Source: Paulinella micropora
Taxonomy: Eukaryota > Cercozoa > Imbricatea > Euglyphida
Assembly: GCA_009731375.1 (NCBI GenBank)
Contig: BJOX01000113.1
Coordinates: forward strand, 876,420-905,294
Reading direction: 5' to 3'
Length of the DNA stretch: 28,875 bases
Shown here: positions 1 to 28,875 of the stretch, piece after piece
How positions within the stretch are numbered: position 1 is the stretch's first letter
How the letters are laid out: each line of letters starts with the position of its first letter
Notes under the pieces: model-generated
Seen by the model: the letters and a program-made list of their open reading frames with translations, nothing else
Database searches by the model: none
Told to the model about the DNA's origin: nothing
Program-made: the position numbers and the translations under genes

Positions 1-330
<330 letters not shown>

Positions 331-371
331 CGGTTGATGCTGGAAGGTCCAAGCTCGACTTACATGGGCGT

Positions 372-418
<47 letters not shown>

Positions 419-433
419 GTAGATAGGTAGATG
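372..433. repeat. GATA array
   Basis: (GATA)n with GGTA variants directly following the degraded M7 echo. Confidence 0.9.
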
Positions 434-479
434 AGATGTCGCAAAGGAATGTAGTCCTTGCAAAGGAACGCAGTTTCAC

Positions 480-7934
<7,455 letters not shown>

Positions 7935-8211
7935 TCCAGGAAAAGTTTTGGGCTTAGTATTGAAATTGAAGCGCCCACTTTGTAAAGAACTGAATGCAAG
8001 TTGTGACGTTAAACCATGTAAAGAAACCGTGCTATATGATTGCATAGAAGTGAATTAAAGGTCTTAAGTTTGAGCACATCAAATTCCAAAAACAGGTCAT
8101 GCAGATCCAAACAACAACAACAGCAACAACAACAACAACAATAACAACAACAACAATAACATCAATAACATCATCATCATCATCATCATCATCATCACCA
8201 TCATTGTCATT

Positions 8212-8244
<33 letters not shown>

Positions 8245-8275
8245 GTCATCACCACCACCATCACCACCACACCAC

Positions 8276-8330
<55 letters not shown>

Positions 8331-8397
8331 AGAGCAAGAACAACAACAGCACACACACAGAGAGAGCCAGTACCTGTTACCCGCACCCACAGTGTAG
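7935..8397. promoter_or_regulatory. Region between the two divergent genes
   Basis: Non-coding stretch of about 460 bp between the proposed 5' ends of the minus and plus genes, so any promoters should be here (inference). It holds about 165 bp of unique sequence, then CAA, ATC and CAC triplet arrays (8105-8340). I see no convincing TATA or initiator element. The minus gene may extend its first exon into it, to an ATG at 8045. Confidence 0.25.
8105..8340. repeat. CAA, ATC and CAC triplet arrays
   Basis: Consecutive triplet arrays that account for long D-, S- and M-rich open frames. Confidence 0.9.
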
Positions 8398-28775
<20,378 letters not shown>

Positions 28776-28875
28776 AGAAGAACTCCAATCCGCCCTCCCT
28801 CTCATCCTCCCCTTATCTCTCATCCTGCATTCCGTCATAGCCGTCCAGTGTTGCATAGCCCGGGCTAGGTCCCTT

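Overview
The window is eukaryotic draft sequence. Most of it is simple-sequence DNA: GATA, GACA, ATAC/GTAT, AAAT, CTATA and TCTAC arrays, CT, GT, AAG, GTT and homopolymer runs, with five N gaps. I cannot name the species. An intron-dense eukaryote is indicated by many short exons of 36-115 nt, GTATGT-type and occasional GC donors, and introns made of microsatellites. None of the long open frames is a gene; they are translated repeats.

Between the arrays lie short islands with non-repetitive, protein-like sequence, splice sites at their edges and reading phases that fit from one island to the next. They assemble into two divergent split genes. The minus-strand gene runs from about 7934 down to about 480. 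It has a signal-peptide-like N-terminus and three repeats of the form YL..[YI]...W.[FL], suggesting a secreted beta-trefoil-like protein. The plus-strand gene runs from about 8398 to a stop at 28773-28775. It encodes an alpha/beta-hydrolase-fold protein: a hydrophobic strand ending in FPGY, the strand-turn VHVIDMP-G-FGDT, and the nucleophile elbow GHSFG created across an intron, followed by an Ala-rich helix.

The most striking pattern is that most exons have truncated tandem copies of themselves in the adjacent introns, embedded in microsatellite. Copies upstream of an exon keep the acceptor side and exon 5' part; copies downstream keep the exon 3' part and donor side. I call these splice-junction echoes. 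I see them for at least ten exons, on both strands, in one to about a dozen copies each. In several introns the microsatellite looks seeded by the donor itself (GTATGT to (GTAT)n, GTAGAT to (GATA)n, GTAAGAG to (GA)n).

Layout: 1-2500, 3' exons of the minus gene, their echoes and GATA/CT arrays; 2525-3920, AAG and AAAT arrays; 3920-8100, further minus-gene exons, two small foldbacks and a dispersed repeat; 8100-8400, the divergent start region; 8400-13750, hydrolase N-terminal half, a 600 bp foldback and a (CAA)n-tailed repeat pair; 13750-15055, echoes of the elbow exon; 15500-16680, three small exons; 16680-19860, a pentanucleotide satellite with a strand switch; 19860-24160, two exons, GATA arrays, a second dispersed-repeat copy and a large echo array; 24160-28875, the last four exons with their echoes.

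All exon calls are read by eye from splice signals, phase and peptide character, with no transcript or homology search, so individual boundaries may be off by a few bases.
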